Shown here piece by piece: positions 19,286-28,438 of a stretch of DNA of 64,000 bases. The notes below the pieces were generated by a model, which was not told where the DNA came from, did not search any database, and worked only from the letters and a program-made list of their open reading frames with translations. Each line of letters opens with the position of its first letter. Within the stretch, counting starts at the first letter, position 1. The position numbers and the translations under genes are program-made. This DNA comes from Geomonas sp. RF6 (GTDB lineage Bacteria; Desulfobacterota; Desulfuromonadia; Geobacterales; Geobacteraceae). The stretch spans positions 4,423,001-4,487,000 of the forward strand of contig NZ_CP087999.1 in the NCBI RefSeq assembly GCF_021044625.1, given 5' to 3'.

Positions 19286-20587
19286 ATGTTCTTCAATGAG
19301 GATTTTGAGACCCTGCCGCGCGAAGCGATCCGTGCGCTGCAGCTTAAAAGGCTGAAGTCGCTCGTTGCCCGCGTCTACAGCAACGTTCCCTTCTACCGCC
19401 AGTCCCTCGACAAGGCAGGCATCACCCCCGATTCCATCAAGTCCCTCGAAGACCTGCAGCGCATCCCCTTCACCTACAAGCAGGACATGCGCGACTCCTA
19501 CCCGTACAACCTCTTCGCCGCGCCGATGGAGGACATCGTCCGCATCCACGCATCCTCCGGGACGACCGGCAAGCCGACAGTCGTCGGCTACACGAAGCAC
19601 GACATCGAGACGTGGTCGGAGCTCATGGCGCGTTCCTTCGCCGCCGCCGGAGTGCACAAGGGCGACATCATCCACAACTCCTACGGCTACGGCCTCTTCA
19701 CCGGCGGCCTCGGCGCCCACTACGGCGCGGAGCGTCTCGGCGCCTCCGTCATCCCCATGTCCGGCGGCAACACGAAAAAGCAGATCATGATCATGCAGGA
19801 TTTCGGATCGACCGTCCTTACCTGCACGCCTTCCTATTCCCTCTTTATGGCGGAGGCAGCGAAGGAGGACGGGATCGACTTCCGCGATCTGAAGCTGCGG
19901 GTGGGGATCTTCGGCGCTGAGCCGTGGTCCGAGGAGATGCGCGGCGACATCGAGTCGAAGCTCAATCTCTCCGCGGTGGACATCTACGGCCTCTCCGAGA
20001 TCATGGGGCCGGGTGTGGCCATCGAGTGCCACGAGGCGAAAAAGGGGCTCCACATCTGGGAGGATCACTTCATCGCCGAGATTATCAACCCGGAGACCGG
20101 CGCCGTCCTCGGCGAAGGTGAGCTTGGCGAGCTCGTCATCACCACCATCACCAAGGAAGGGATTCCGCTCCTGCGCTACCGCACGAGGGACATCACCTCC
20201 ATCTCCTACGAGCCGTGCGTCTGCGGCAGGACCCATGCCCGGATCGCCCGCATGAGCGGCAGAAGCGACGACATGCTGATCATCCGCGGCGTGAACGTCT
20301 TCCCCTCCCAGATCGAGACCGTCCTCATGGGGGTCGACGGGGTCGAGCCGCACTACCTCCTTATCGTGGACCGCAAGGGTAACCTGGACACACTCGAGGT
20401 GCAGGTCGAGGTCAACGAGAAGCTCTTCTCCGACGAGATCAAGCACCTGCAGGCACTCTCCGGCAAGATCGAGAAGCAGATCAAGGAGATGCTCGGCGTC
20501 ACCTGCCACGTCCGTCTCGTCGAGCCGAAGAGCATCGCTCGCAGCGAAGGGAAAGCAAAGAGGGTGATCGACAAGCGGAAAGGGTAG
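19286..20587 (+). CDS. paaK: Phenylacetate-CoA ligase (AMP-forming), first copy
   Basis: The 433-residue protein shows the adenylate-forming signature [16 protein letters not shown], the conserved [12 protein letters not shown] and YRTRDITSI motifs, and a C-terminal [20 protein letters not shown]. PaaK activates phenylacetate and related aryl acids with ATP and CoA. The position directly after iorAB fits either salvage of free aryl acids or reversal to yield ATP. The ATG at 19286 has GGAGGGA upstream; an open frame further upstream runs through REP DNA. A paralogue of equal length lies at 28439. Confidence 0.93.
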   Translation: MFFNEDFETLPREAIRALQLKRLKSLVARVYSNVPFYRQSLDKAGITPDSIKSLEDLQRIPFTYKQDMRDSYPYNLFAAPMEDIVRIHASSGTTGKPTVVGYTKHDIETWSELMARSFAAAGVHKGDIIHNSYGYGLFTGGLGAHYGAERLGASVIPMSGGNTKKQIMIMQDFGSTVLTCTPSYSLFMAEAAKEDGIDFRDLKLRVGIFGAEPWSEEMRGDIESKLNLSAVDIYGLSEIMGPGVAIECHEAKKGLHIWEDHFIAEIINPETGAVLGEGELGELVITTITKEGIPLLRYRTRDITSISYEPCVCGRTHARIARMSGRSDDMLIIRGVNVFPSQIETVLMGVDGVEPHYLLIVDRKGNLDTLEVQVEVNEKLFSDEIKHLQALSGKIEKQIKEMLGVTCHVRLVEPKSIARSEGKAKRVIDKRKG

Positions 20588-20727
20588 GGCAAAATCAGAA
20601 AGGGCCTGAAAGGCTTTTCGAACCGCAAAGACGCAAAGGGCACAAAGGAAAGGCGCTCAGGTGAACCCGCGGACGGAAAGCCTCATCGCCTCTGGATTCT
20701 TCAACTTCCGGTCAAAGGAGGCATCAC

Positions 20728-21159
20728 ATGCACGTGGAACAGATCTCCGTCTTCATCGAGAACAAGTTCGGTAGGCTCGCCGAGGTTACCCGCACCCTGG
20801 GTGATGCCGGCGTCAACATCCGCACCCTTTCTCTGGCCGATACCTCCGATTTTGGTATCCTGCGCCTCATCGTAAACGATACGGAGCGCGCCAAGACCGT
20901 CTTGAAGGAGAAGGGGTTCACCGTCAGCAAGACCGAGGTCGTCGCGGTGGAGATCCCGGACCGCCCCGGCGGGCTCGCAGACGTCCTTCAGGCGCTCGAC
21001 GCCGACGGCATCAACGTCGAGTACATGTACGCGTTTGTGGAGCGCAGCGAGGAGAACGCGGTAATGATCTTCCGCTTTGACGAAACGGAGAAGGCTATCT
21101 CCACACTCACCGGGAAAAACTTTACCGTGCTCCCGGGGGACCGCCTGTACAGCATGTAG
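20728..21159 (+). CDS. Tandem ACT-domain protein
   Basis: The 143-residue protein consists of two ACT repeats: [20 protein letters not shown] and [21 protein letters not shown], each with the Gly-containing ligand turn. ACT domains bind amino acids or similar ligands. Proteins of this type are found next to paaK genes, where they are presumed to sense aryl or amino acids; the partner is unknown. GGTCAAAGGAGGCATCAC precedes the ATG. Confidence 0.9.
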   Translation: MHVEQISVFIENKFGRLAEVTRTLGDAGVNIRTLSLADTSDFGILRLIVNDTERAKTVLKEKGFTVSKTEVVAVEIPDRPGGLADVLQALDADGINVEYMYAFVERSEENAVMIFRFDETEKAISTLTGKNFTVLPGDRLYSM

Positions 21160-21535
21160 TAAAAGTGTTTCTCCCTTCTTTTACGGAGGGTAATCGGGAG
21201 CGTCAGGAAGGTCCCCCCCTCCCTTGACGGGAGGGGACGGTACGATCTAGCCGCCCTGGAATTGCCGGAAGAACATTTCCGGGCTGTCCCGCAGCAAACT
21301 ACTCCCTGGGCCCCTGCCCCCCTTCCCGTAAGGAAAGAGTGAATAGCTCTCCCTTCGAGGGGAAGGTCAGGCGGGGGATGGGAATCTGAAAAGGAGTGAC
21401 CAGGAGTATCCTTGGGCCCCTCCAGTCTCTTTCGCAAGGGAGTTCTTCCCTTCAAGGTGAGGGATTGTACGGGGATGGGGTATGATACCGGCTGGCTTTT
21501 TGTCATGCAATGTGGCCAGTACCAAGGAGGGTAGT
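21160..21535. other. Intergenic region, repeat-like, no gene
   Basis: The 376 bp between the ACT gene and the first livK gene hold G- and C-rich near-repeats such as CTCCCTTGACGGGAGGGG (about 21222) and CCTTCGAGGGGAAGG (about 21353). Similar wording (CCTTTGACGGGTGGGG) recurs before the second livK gene at about 22733. No open frame with a ribosome site was found. Confidence 0.5.
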
Positions 21536-22675
21536 ATGGGTAGGTTGCTGTCGGCGGCATGCGGTGTGATGCTGCTTCTTTCTTCCAGTGCGGCGCTTGC
21601 CGCCCCCACCGTCAAGATCGGAGCGCTCTTCGCTGTCACCGGTCCTGCCTCATTCCTCGGGGAGCCTGAGAAGAATACGCTGGAGCTTCTGGTAAAGGAA
21701 GCGAATGCCAGGGGGGGGATCAACGGGAGCAAGATCGAGCTTGCCATCTACGACACCGGCGGTGACGTCACAAAGGCGGTGCAACTCGCCAACAGACTCA
21801 TCAAAAACGACCGCGTCTCCGCGATAGTCGGGCCGAGCACCACAGGCGAGACGATGGCGATCATCCCCATTGCGGAGAAGGAGCAGATTCCCCTCATCTC
21901 TTGCGCAGCCGGGGTGAAGATCACGGACCCGGTGAAAAAGTGGGTATTCAAGACGCCGGCTAACGATCACGTCGCCGCCGAAAAGATCCTGATCCAGGCG
22001 GAGCGCCAGAAGCAGAAAAACATCGCCATCCTCACCGTTTCGGACTCCTACGGCTCGTCCGGGCGTGAGCAGCTGAAGGCGATGGCCGGCAAGCGCGGTT
22101 TCAAGATCGTGGCCGACGAGGTGTACGCACCGAAAGATACGGACATGACCCCGCAGCTCCTGAAGATCAAGTCCGCGAAGCCGGATGCGATCATCTGCTG
22201 GGGCACCAATCCCGGCCCTGCCGTCATCACCAGGAACCTGCAGCAGCTCGGCATCAAAACCCAGCTGTACCAGAGCCACGGCGTCGCCTCGAAGAAGTAC
22301 ATCGAGCTCGCCGGTGCCGACGCCTCCGAAGGGATCGTCCTCCCCGCGGGGAAGCTTGCGGTGTACAACCTGCTGAAAAAGAACGATCCGCAGGCGAAGG
22401 TCCTGAAGGAGTACGTGGACAGCTACAAGGCGGCCTACAAGGTTGAGCCCTCCACCTTCGGCGGCTATGCCTGGGACGCCTTCCAGCTTATCGCCGGTGC
22501 AATCCGCAAAGGCGCCACCACCCCGGCGCAGATTCGTGACGGAATAGAGAAGGGGGGGAAGCTCGTCGGCATCTCCGGCGTCTTCAACATCAATGCCGCC
22601 GACCACAACGGCCTCGATCTCTCCGCCTTCGAAATGCTGCGCATCGCGAAGGGGAACTGGACGATCGTAAAGTAG
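21536..22675 (+). CDS. livK: Branched-chain/aromatic amino acid ABC transporter substrate-binding protein, copy 1
   Basis: The 379-residue exported protein has a signal peptide (MGRLLSAACGVMLLLSSSAALA) followed by VKIGALFAVTGPASFLGEPE, the LivJ/LivK periplasmic type I fold; later motifs include IVGPSTTGETMAI and AKPDAIICWGTNPGPA. It captures a ligand in the periplasm for the LivHMGF transporter encoded downstream. It is closely similar to the next gene product. The actual ligand may be an aromatic acid or amino acid given the iorAB/paaK context; this is inferred. CAAGGAGGG precedes the ATG. Confidence 0.92.
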   Translation: MGRLLSAACGVMLLLSSSAALAAPTVKIGALFAVTGPASFLGEPEKNTLELLVKEANARGGINGSKIELAIYDTGGDVTKAVQLANRLIKNDRVSAIVGPSTTGETMAIIPIAEKEQIPLISCAAGVKITDPVKKWVFKTPANDHVAAEKILIQAERQKQKNIAILTVSDSYGSSGREQLKAMAGKRGFKIVADEVYAPKDTDMTPQLLKIKSAKPDAIICWGTNPGPAVITRNLQQLGIKTQLYQSHGVASKKYIELAGADASEGIVLPAGKLAVYNLLKKNDPQAKVLKEYVDSYKAAYKVEPSTFGGYAWDAFQLIAGAIRKGATTPAQIRDGIEKGGKLVGISGVFNINAADHNGLDLSAFEMLRIAKGNWTIVK

Positions 22676-22888
22676 GGGCGAATCACCCTCGACTCCCCCT
22701 TCACAGCGGAACATGCTTCAGGGGGCTCCCCTCCTTTGACGGGTGGGGGACGGGGGGTGGGTGAAGCTGCCATATGCTTCAACGTGGAACATTCCCCCCC
22801 CAGCCCTCCCCCGCAAGGGGTGAGGGGGCGATGTGCCGCAGCAGATATGATCCGACTACCATGCATTGACGCAGCCAGGGAGGTTATC

Positions 22889-24025
22889 GTGAAAAAACGT
22901 CTCGCAGCTTTTGGGGCAATGGCACTTCTTCTTTGCTCTACTGCCGCCTTCGCGGCCGCTCCGATAAAGATCGGAGCCCTCTTTGCCGTTACCGGCCCCG
23001 CCTCCTTCCTCGGCGAGCCGGAACGCAACACCGCCCAGATGGTGGTAGACGAGATCAACAAGGCCGGCGGGGTGAAAGGGCGCAAGCTCGAGCTCATCAC
23101 CTACGACACCGGCGGCGACGCCTCCAAGGCGGTGCAGCTTGCCAACAAGCTCATCAAGAACGACCAGGTCGTGGCCATCATCGGCCCCAGCACCACCGGC
23201 GACACGATGGCTGTCATTCCGGTAGTGGAGAGAGCCGGCATCCCCCTCATCTCCTGCTCGGCCGGCAGCAAGATCACCGAGCCGGTAAAGAAGAACGTCT
23301 TCAAGACCGCCCAGAACGACGGCCTCGCCGTCGCCCGCATCTACGAGCAGCTCAAGAAGGAAGGGAAGAGAAAGGTAGCCATCCTCACCGTCTCCGACTC
23401 CTTCGGCTCCTCCGGCCGCGAGCAGCTGAAGGCGCAGGCATCCCGTTACGGCATCGAGATCGTCTCCGACGACACCTACGGTCCGAAAGACACCGACATG
23501 ACCGCGCAGCTGACGAAGATCCGCGGCAGCCAGGCTCAAGCCCTGATCTGCTGGGGGACGAATCCCGGTCCTGCGGTCGTCGCGCGCAACGCCAGACAGC
23601 TGGGGCTCACCATGCCGCTGTACATGAGCCACGGCGTCTCCTCGAAGAAGTTCATCCAGCTCGCCGGTGATGCCGCCGAGGGTGTGCGCCTCCCATCAGG
23701 AAAGGTGCTGGTCGCCGACCTGCTGCCGAACAGCGACAAGCAGAAGGGGTCTCTTCTTGCTTTCGTGAAGGACTACCAGACCCACTTCAGGGCCGAAGGG
23801 GACCATTTCGGCGGCCACGCCTGGGATGCCGTCATGCTTCTCAAGTCCGCCATCGAGAGGGGGGGTGACACCCCGGCAGGGATCCGCGCCGCCCTCGAGA
23901 AGACCCGCAACTTCGCCGGCATAGGCGGGGTGTTCAATTTCTCTCCGGCGGATCACGCCGGCCTCACCAAGGACGCCTTCGTCCTGGTGGAAGTGCGCAA
24001 GAAGGACTGGGTACTGGTCAAGTAA
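22889..24025 (+). CDS. livK: Branched-chain/aromatic amino acid ABC transporter substrate-binding protein, copy 2
   Basis: The 378-residue protein has a signal peptide (MKKRLAAFGAMALLLCSTAAFA) and the same core as its neighbour (IKIGALFAVTGPASFLGEPE, IIGPSTTGDTMAVIP, LICWGTNPGPAVVARN). The pair looks like a tandem duplication that has diverged mainly in the C-terminal lobe. The start is GTG at 22889 with AGGGAGG upstream. It ends 3 bp before livH, so it belongs to the transporter operon. Confidence 0.92.
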   Translation: MKKRLAAFGAMALLLCSTAAFAAAPIKIGALFAVTGPASFLGEPERNTAQMVVDEINKAGGVKGRKLELITYDTGGDASKAVQLANKLIKNDQVVAIIGPSTTGDTMAVIPVVERAGIPLISCSAGSKITEPVKKNVFKTAQNDGLAVARIYEQLKKEGKRKVAILTVSDSFGSSGREQLKAQASRYGIEIVSDDTYGPKDTDMTAQLTKIRGSQAQALICWGTNPGPAVVARNARQLGLTMPLYMSHGVSSKKFIQLAGDAAEGVRLPSGKVLVADLLPNSDKQKGSLLAFVKDYQTHFRAEGDHFGGHAWDAVMLLKSAIERGGDTPAGIRAALEKTRNFAGIGGVFNFSPADHAGLTKDAFVLVEVRKKDWVLVK

Positions 24026-24028
24026 TTC

Positions 24029-24913
24029 ATGGATAATGTTTCACAGATAGCGCAGTTTCTCATCTCCGGCCTTGCCACGGGCGCAATCTATGCCCTCATC
24101 GGCCTGAGCTTCTCCATCATCTTCAATTCCACCGGGATCATTAACTTCGCCCAGGGCGAGTTCGTGATGCTCGGCGGCGTGCTGACCATCTTCTGCATCT
24201 CCACGCTGCAGCTGCCGCTGATCCTCGCGGTGGCTGCAGCGATCTGCGGCACTACCGTCGTGGGGATAGTCCTTGAGCGGTGCGCCGTCCGCCCGCTGAA
24301 GAACGCGACCCCCCTCTCCCTTATTCTCATCACCATCGGCGCCAGCATCCTGATCCGCGGCGTCACGATGCTCCTGTGGGGGAAAGACACCCAGGCTCTC
24401 TCAGCTTTTTCGGGTAACACCCCGATCGATCTTGCAGGAGCGACCATACTGCCGCAGCACCTGTGGATCTTCGGGGTCACCGTCGTCGTGCTGGTGGCAA
24501 ACCGCTACTTCTTCTACCACACCATCACGGGGAAGGCGATGCGCGCCTGCTCCTTCAACCGCCGCGCGGCTAACCTGGTCGGCATCAGCGTGCAGCGCAT
24601 GGTCCTCTTCTCCTTCGTAATCAGCGCAGCGGTAGGATCGCTGGCGGGCGTCATCATCGCTCCGCTCACCATGACGAGCTACGACGTGGGGATCATGCTG
24701 GGGCTGAAGGGGTTCTGCGCCGCCATTATGGGGGGGATGGGGAGCGGGGTGGCGACGGTGCTGGGTGGTCTCATCCTCGGCATCCTCGAATCGCTCGGAG
24801 CGGGGCTCGTATCCTCCGGCTACAAGGACGCCATCGCCTTTTTCATCCTCCTCCTCATTCTCTTTGTGCGACCGCAGGGTCTCTTCAAGAAGGGGGAGAC
24901 CGAGAGGGTGTAG
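24029..24913 (+). CDS. livH: Branched-chain amino acid ABC transporter permease LivH-type
   Basis: The 294-residue membrane protein has the LivH opening (LISGLATGAIYALIGLSFSIIFNSTGIINFAQGEFVMLGG), multiple hydrophobic helices and the EAA-like loop FNRRAANLVGISV used for ATPase contact. It forms the channel with LivM. Confidence 0.94.
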   Translation: MDNVSQIAQFLISGLATGAIYALIGLSFSIIFNSTGIINFAQGEFVMLGGVLTIFCISTLQLPLILAVAAAICGTTVVGIVLERCAVRPLKNATPLSLILITIGASILIRGVTMLLWGKDTQALSAFSGNTPIDLAGATILPQHLWIFGVTVVVLVANRYFFYHTITGKAMRACSFNRRAANLVGISVQRMVLFSFVISAAVGSLAGVIIAPLTMTSYDVGIMLGLKGFCAAIMGGMGSGVATVLGGLILGILESLGAGLVSSGYKDAIAFFILLLILFVRPQGLFKKGETERV

Positions 24914-24925
24914 CGGAAACGGGTG

Positions 24926-24985
24926 CATGTGGTCCATGTGATCCATGTACTTCATGTAGGCCGGAATAAGCGCAGCGTTTCCGGC
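24926..24985. repeat. 9-bp imperfect tandem repeats followed by a REP-like element
   Basis: CATGTGGTC, CATGTGATC, CATGTACTT and CATGTAG are consecutive at 24926-24958. They run into a forward REP-like unit at 24956-24985 (GTAGGCCGGAATAAGCGC...). This lies between livH and livM. Confidence 0.7.
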
Positions 24986-25089
24986 AGAATCCCGGCACTG
25001 ACGCTGAAGTTGTATCGTTTAAAAGTGAAACAATCGTACGTCGTCGATACCGAGCGGAGCCACGTCACTTTGGAAGGTTTAGGGTAACC

Positions 25090-26049
25090 GTGTTAAAAAG
25101 CGAACGAATAAAATTTCTCCTCTTTGCCGTGGTTGTGCTCCTGGCTCCCTTGCCTCTCGCCGGCGGTTACCTCACCAACGTCCTCGTCTTTGTCGGGATA
25201 AACAGCATGCTCGCCTTGGGGCTCAACCTCCTCCTCGGCTACGCAGGGCAGATCTCCCTCGGGCAGGCGGCCTTCTTCGGCCTCGGCGCCTACGGCTCGG
25301 GGGTCCTCACCACCGTCTTTTCCTGGAACCCCTGGCCCGCCATGATCGTCGTCGCACTCTGTGTCGCCGCCTTCGCCTTTGCCATCGGTTTCCCGGTCCT
25401 GAAGCTGAAAGGGCACTATCTCGCGATGGCCACCCTCGGCGTCGGGATCATCGCGCACATCGCTTTCAACGAGACGATCGATCTCACCGGCGGGCCGTCG
25501 GGACTCTCCGGCATCCCCAACCTCGCCGCCGGCACCTTCGTCTTCGACACCGATCTGAAGAACTACTACCTGGTCTGGGGCTTCGCGCTCGTCTCCATTC
25601 TCCTCAGCCTCAACATGGTGAACTCCCGCTTCGGGCGGGGGCTGCGCGCCATCCACGACTCCGAGGTGGCGGCCCGTGTCATGGGAGTGAACGCACGCCT
25701 CATGAAGGTGCAGGTCTTCGCACTCTCCGCCCTCATCTCGGCCCTCGCAGGGAGCCTCTACAGCCACGTGATGACCTTTATCTCCCCAACCTCCTTCAGT
25801 TTCCACATCTCCGTCGAGCTCCTCACCATGGTCGTCATCGGGGGACTCGGGAGCGTGTACGGCTCGGTGCTGGGAGCCTTGCTCCTCACCCTTTTGCCGG
25901 AGATGCTGCGGACCTTCCAGGACTATGACATCGTGGTGTACGGTCTTCTTCTCGTGACGATGACCATTTACCTCCCCGGCGGGCTGGTGCGGGTCATTCC
26001 CGAGCTCGTCGCGCGCTTTGCGCCGAAAGGGAGGAGAAGCGATGCTTAG
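25090..26049 (+). CDS. livM: Branched-chain amino acid ABC transporter permease LivM-type
   Basis: The 319-residue membrane protein has LNLLLGYAGQISLGQAAFFGLGAY and the coupling-loop region HDSEVAARVMGVN, both LivM hallmarks. The start is a GTG at 25090; no better start is evident. Its last 8 bases overlap livG (26042-26049). Confidence 0.94.
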   Translation: MLKSERIKFLLFAVVVLLAPLPLAGGYLTNVLVFVGINSMLALGLNLLLGYAGQISLGQAAFFGLGAYGSGVLTTVFSWNPWPAMIVVALCVAAFAFAIGFPVLKLKGHYLAMATLGVGIIAHIAFNETIDLTGGPSGLSGIPNLAAGTFVFDTDLKNYYLVWGFALVSILLSLNMVNSRFGRGLRAIHDSEVAARVMGVNARLMKVQVFALSALISALAGSLYSHVMTFISPTSFSFHISVELLTMVVIGGLGSVYGSVLGALLLTLLPEMLRTFQDYDIVVYGLLLVTMTIYLPGGLVRVIPELVARFAPKGRRSDA

Positions 26050-26791
26050 GCTCACCGATGTGGCGAAGAAGTTCGGCGGCCTGACCGCCCTGCAGGGAAT
26101 CTCCTTTGGCGTGGCGAAGGGATCGATTACCGGGATCATCGGGCCGAACGGCGCCGGGAAGACGACCCTTTTCAACGTCGCCACCGGGATCTACCCGCCG
26201 TCGCAGGGGGCAGTGCTCCTCGACGGCGTCGACGTCTCCGCGCTCCCCTCCGAGCGCAGGGCCGGGCTCGGCATGGTGCGCACATTCCAGAACATCGAGC
26301 TCTTCGGAAAGATGACGGTGCTGGAAAACGTGATGGTGGGAATGCACACCCAGAGCTCGAGCGGGCTTTTGTCCTGCGCCTTCAGGATGCCGTGGCAGAG
26401 GGCGGAGGAGCGCAGGATCAGGGAGAAGGCGCTGGAGTGGCTCGACTTCGTGGGGATTCCCGATCTGGCGGACGTCACCGCCGGTGCGCTGCCGTTCGGA
26501 AAGGGGAGGGCGCTGGAGATCGCCCGCGCCATGGCGCTCGGGCCGAAACTCCTCCTGATGGACGAGCCCGCAGCAGGGCTCAACAGCGCTGAAACGGCTG
26601 AGCTTGCCGATCTTATCAAGAAGATCCGTGATCTGGGGGTGACCGTCGCCCTCGTAGAGCACGACATGGACCTCGTCATGGACATCTGCGATGCGCTCGT
26701 CGTTTTGAACCTGGGGACCCTCCTTGCGGAGGGGACGCCGCGCGAGATCCAGGACAACCAGGCGGTCATCACCGCCTACCTCGGGGAATAG
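26042..26791 (+). CDS. livG: Branched-chain amino acid ABC transporter ATPase LivG-type
   Basis: The 249-residue protein shows Walker A GPNGAGKTTLFN, the LivG-type signature region GALPFGKGRALEIARAM (in place of LSGGQ), Walker B LLLMDEPAAGLNSAE and the switch His in LVEHDMDLVMDI. It powers the LivHM permease with LivF. GGAGAAGCG precedes the ATG inside the livM end. Confidence 0.94.
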   Translation: MLRLTDVAKKFGGLTALQGISFGVAKGSITGIIGPNGAGKTTLFNVATGIYPPSQGAVLLDGVDVSALPSERRAGLGMVRTFQNIELFGKMTVLENVMVGMHTQSSSGLLSCAFRMPWQRAEERRIREKALEWLDFVGIPDLADVTAGALPFGKGRALEIARAMALGPKLLLMDEPAAGLNSAETAELADLIKKIRDLGVTVALVEHDMDLVMDICDALVVLNLGTLLAEGTPREIQDNQAVITAYLGE

Positions 26792-26887
26792 GCGCAGGCC
26801 GATCCCGCTAAACGCCATCTATTCCCGCCTCGCCCATGGATCATTGATGAGACGAGGGACCGGGTTCACGCGTACTGAAAGCCGACA

Positions 26888-27628
26888 ATGCTAAAGCTCA
26901 AAAATGTAGATGCCTATTACGGGAAGGTCCACGCACTGAAGAACGTCTCGCTGCATCTGAAGCGCGGCGAGATCGTCACCCTTATCGGCGCAAACGGCGC
27001 CGGCAAGACCACCCTCCTCAACACGCTGTGCGGCGTCGTCCCCGCAGCGCGCGGCGAGATCGTCCTGGAGGGGAAGCCGATTGTGGCTCTTTCCCCCGAC
27101 AGGGTCGTGGCGCGCGGGCTTTCCCAGGTTCCGGAGGGGCGCCAGGTCTTCAATCCCCTGAGCGTGGAGGAGAACCTGGAGCTCGGCGCCTACCTGCGCT
27201 ACCGCGCGGGTGAAAAGGAAGAGATAAAAGGGGATCTGGAGCGGATGTACACTCTTTTCCCGCGGCTTCAGGAGCGCCGGCGCCAGGCGGCTGGGACCCT
27301 CTCGGGGGGTGAGCAGCAGATGCTCGCGATCTGCAGGGCGCTGATGGCGAAGCCGCGCATTCTCCTTCTGGACGAGCCGTCCATGGGGCTCGCGCCCCTT
27401 GTCGTGCAGGAGATATTCCGCGTGATCCAGAAGCTTCGGGACGAAGAGGGAACCACCATCCTTCTTGTGGAGCAGAACGCGCGAGCCGCGCTGAAGGTTG
27501 CCGAGCGCGGCTACGTACTGGAAACCGGCAGGGTGATTCTCGAGGGGCAGGCAAGCGAGTTGTTGGAGAATAAAGACGTGCAGCGTGCCTATCTCGGCCG
27601 GGACAAGAAGGAGATCTGGGAGAGGTAG
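26888..27628 (+). CDS. livF: Branched-chain amino acid ABC transporter ATPase LivF-type
   Basis: The 246-residue protein has Walker A GANGAGKTTLLN, signature TLSGGEQQMLAICRALM, Walker B LLLDEPSMGLAPLVV and the H-loop position occupied by Gln in LLVEQNARAAL, as is usual for LivF. It is the last gene of the transporter set; about 800 bp of repeat DNA follow. Confidence 0.94.
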   Translation: MLKLKNVDAYYGKVHALKNVSLHLKRGEIVTLIGANGAGKTTLLNTLCGVVPAARGEIVLEGKPIVALSPDRVVARGLSQVPEGRQVFNPLSVEENLELGAYLRYRAGEKEEIKGDLERMYTLFPRLQERRRQAAGTLSGGEQQMLAICRALMAKPRILLLDEPSMGLAPLVVQEIFRVIQKLRDEEGTTILLVEQNARAALKVAERGYVLETGRVILEGQASELLENKDVQRAYLGRDKKEIWER

Positions 27629-27684
27629 GTGTAAAGCCCGCCGAAAACTATCTCCACGAAGCACAGCACGGGACCTAACGTTTT

Positions 27685-27796
27685 CCCCTTTGCGAAGGTT
27701 CATCCGGGAATTCCGGGGGAGCTGTAGTATGTTCCAATGAAAGGCCGCACGGGGCCTCGCGTCCCCCCCTTTGCGAAGGGGGGACAGGGGGGATTT
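27685..27796 (-). repeat. C6/G6 hairpin repeat, reverse copy
   Basis: From CCCCTTTGCGAAGG through GGGAATTCCGGG to the hairpin CCCCCCTTTGCGAAGGGGGG and a final GGGGGGATTT. Read on the minus strand it has the same order as the copy at 1648. Confidence 0.75.
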
Positions 27797-27979
27797 GACT
27801 TGGCCAGACCGTCCTGCAAAGTGAGCAAATACTGTGGTCTCAAGCATTTCTTTGAGATTCCAATTTGTAAAAAGCTGGTGGGGTTTATGTCGTTGATCTT
27901 TAGACTGCCGCAGTAGTGCGGTTCGAGAACCGAGATGTACTGTTAAACGGGCTGCGGTTCTGGATGAGACTTGAAGATC

Positions 27980-28104
27980 AAATCCCCCCTGCCCCCCCTT
28001 CGCAAAGGGGGGAACGCTAGGCCGTCTGCATTGCTTCGTGGCAATACCCACGCGCCCCCGGAATTTCCGGAAGAACCTTTGCGAAGGGGGGGCAGGGGGG
28101 ATTT
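27980..28104. mobile_element. 125-bp MITE-like element with perfect 29-bp terminal inverted repeats
   Basis: The left end (27980-28008, starting AAATCCCCCCTGCC) and the right end (28076-28104, ending CAGGGGGGATTT) are exact inverse complements over 29 bases. The interior carries the family tail with CTTCGTGGCAAT and GAATTTCCGG. There is no coding capacity and no clear target duplication, so it would need an enzyme supplied in trans. Mobility is inferred from structure and copy number. Confidence 0.6.
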
Positions 28105-28271
28105 GCTTCTCGTTCGGATCAGGCCAATCCCTCAACGGCGCAAGTGCTCGATTTCTATGCTGCCGTAACCCTTCCAAAAAGAGGATGGGCAAGTTGCTGT
28201 TGCCCGTGATTTGTTTTTCCTGGAAACGACTGCGGCGTCTGGAGAGTACTCCGGATCTGCCGACAAAGATC

Positions 28272-28313
28272 AAATCCCCCCTGTCCCCCCTTCGCAAAGG
28301 GGGGAACGTAATG
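28272..28313 (+). repeat. C6/G6 hairpin repeat, partial copy
   Basis: AAATCCCCCCTGT followed by CCCCCCTTCGCAAAGGGGGG and AACGT; preceded by AGATC, as is the copy at 27980. Confidence 0.75.
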
Positions 28314-28438
28314 CCTGGTCCTTCCCGGGGGGCGAATAAAGTAAGATACGTCGTCACTTGCCCGGAGAGGCTCACCGCCGCCCGGCAAACCGACGCCGTC
28401 GCGCGCCGGATGCAGTTCTTGAAAGAGAGGTCATGCCA

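Larger units (their letters stand above)
27629..28438. other. Gene-free, repeat-dense stretch between livF and paaK
   Basis: About 810 bp without a credible gene. It contains three members of the C6/G6 hairpin family in both orientations, listed separately. Frames that stay open here run through the repeats and lack ribosome sites. Confidence 0.6.

Noticed and set aside
20618-20650. CGCAAAGACGCAAAGGGCAC resembling part of a GEMM riboswitch
   Set aside because: It is a simple GCAAAG-type repeat without the paired P1 stem or the second conserved strand.
27629-28438. CRISPR-like array, because of several repeated units
   Set aside because: Units differ in orientation and length, are not evenly spaced and form hairpin/MITE structures; no cas genes are near.
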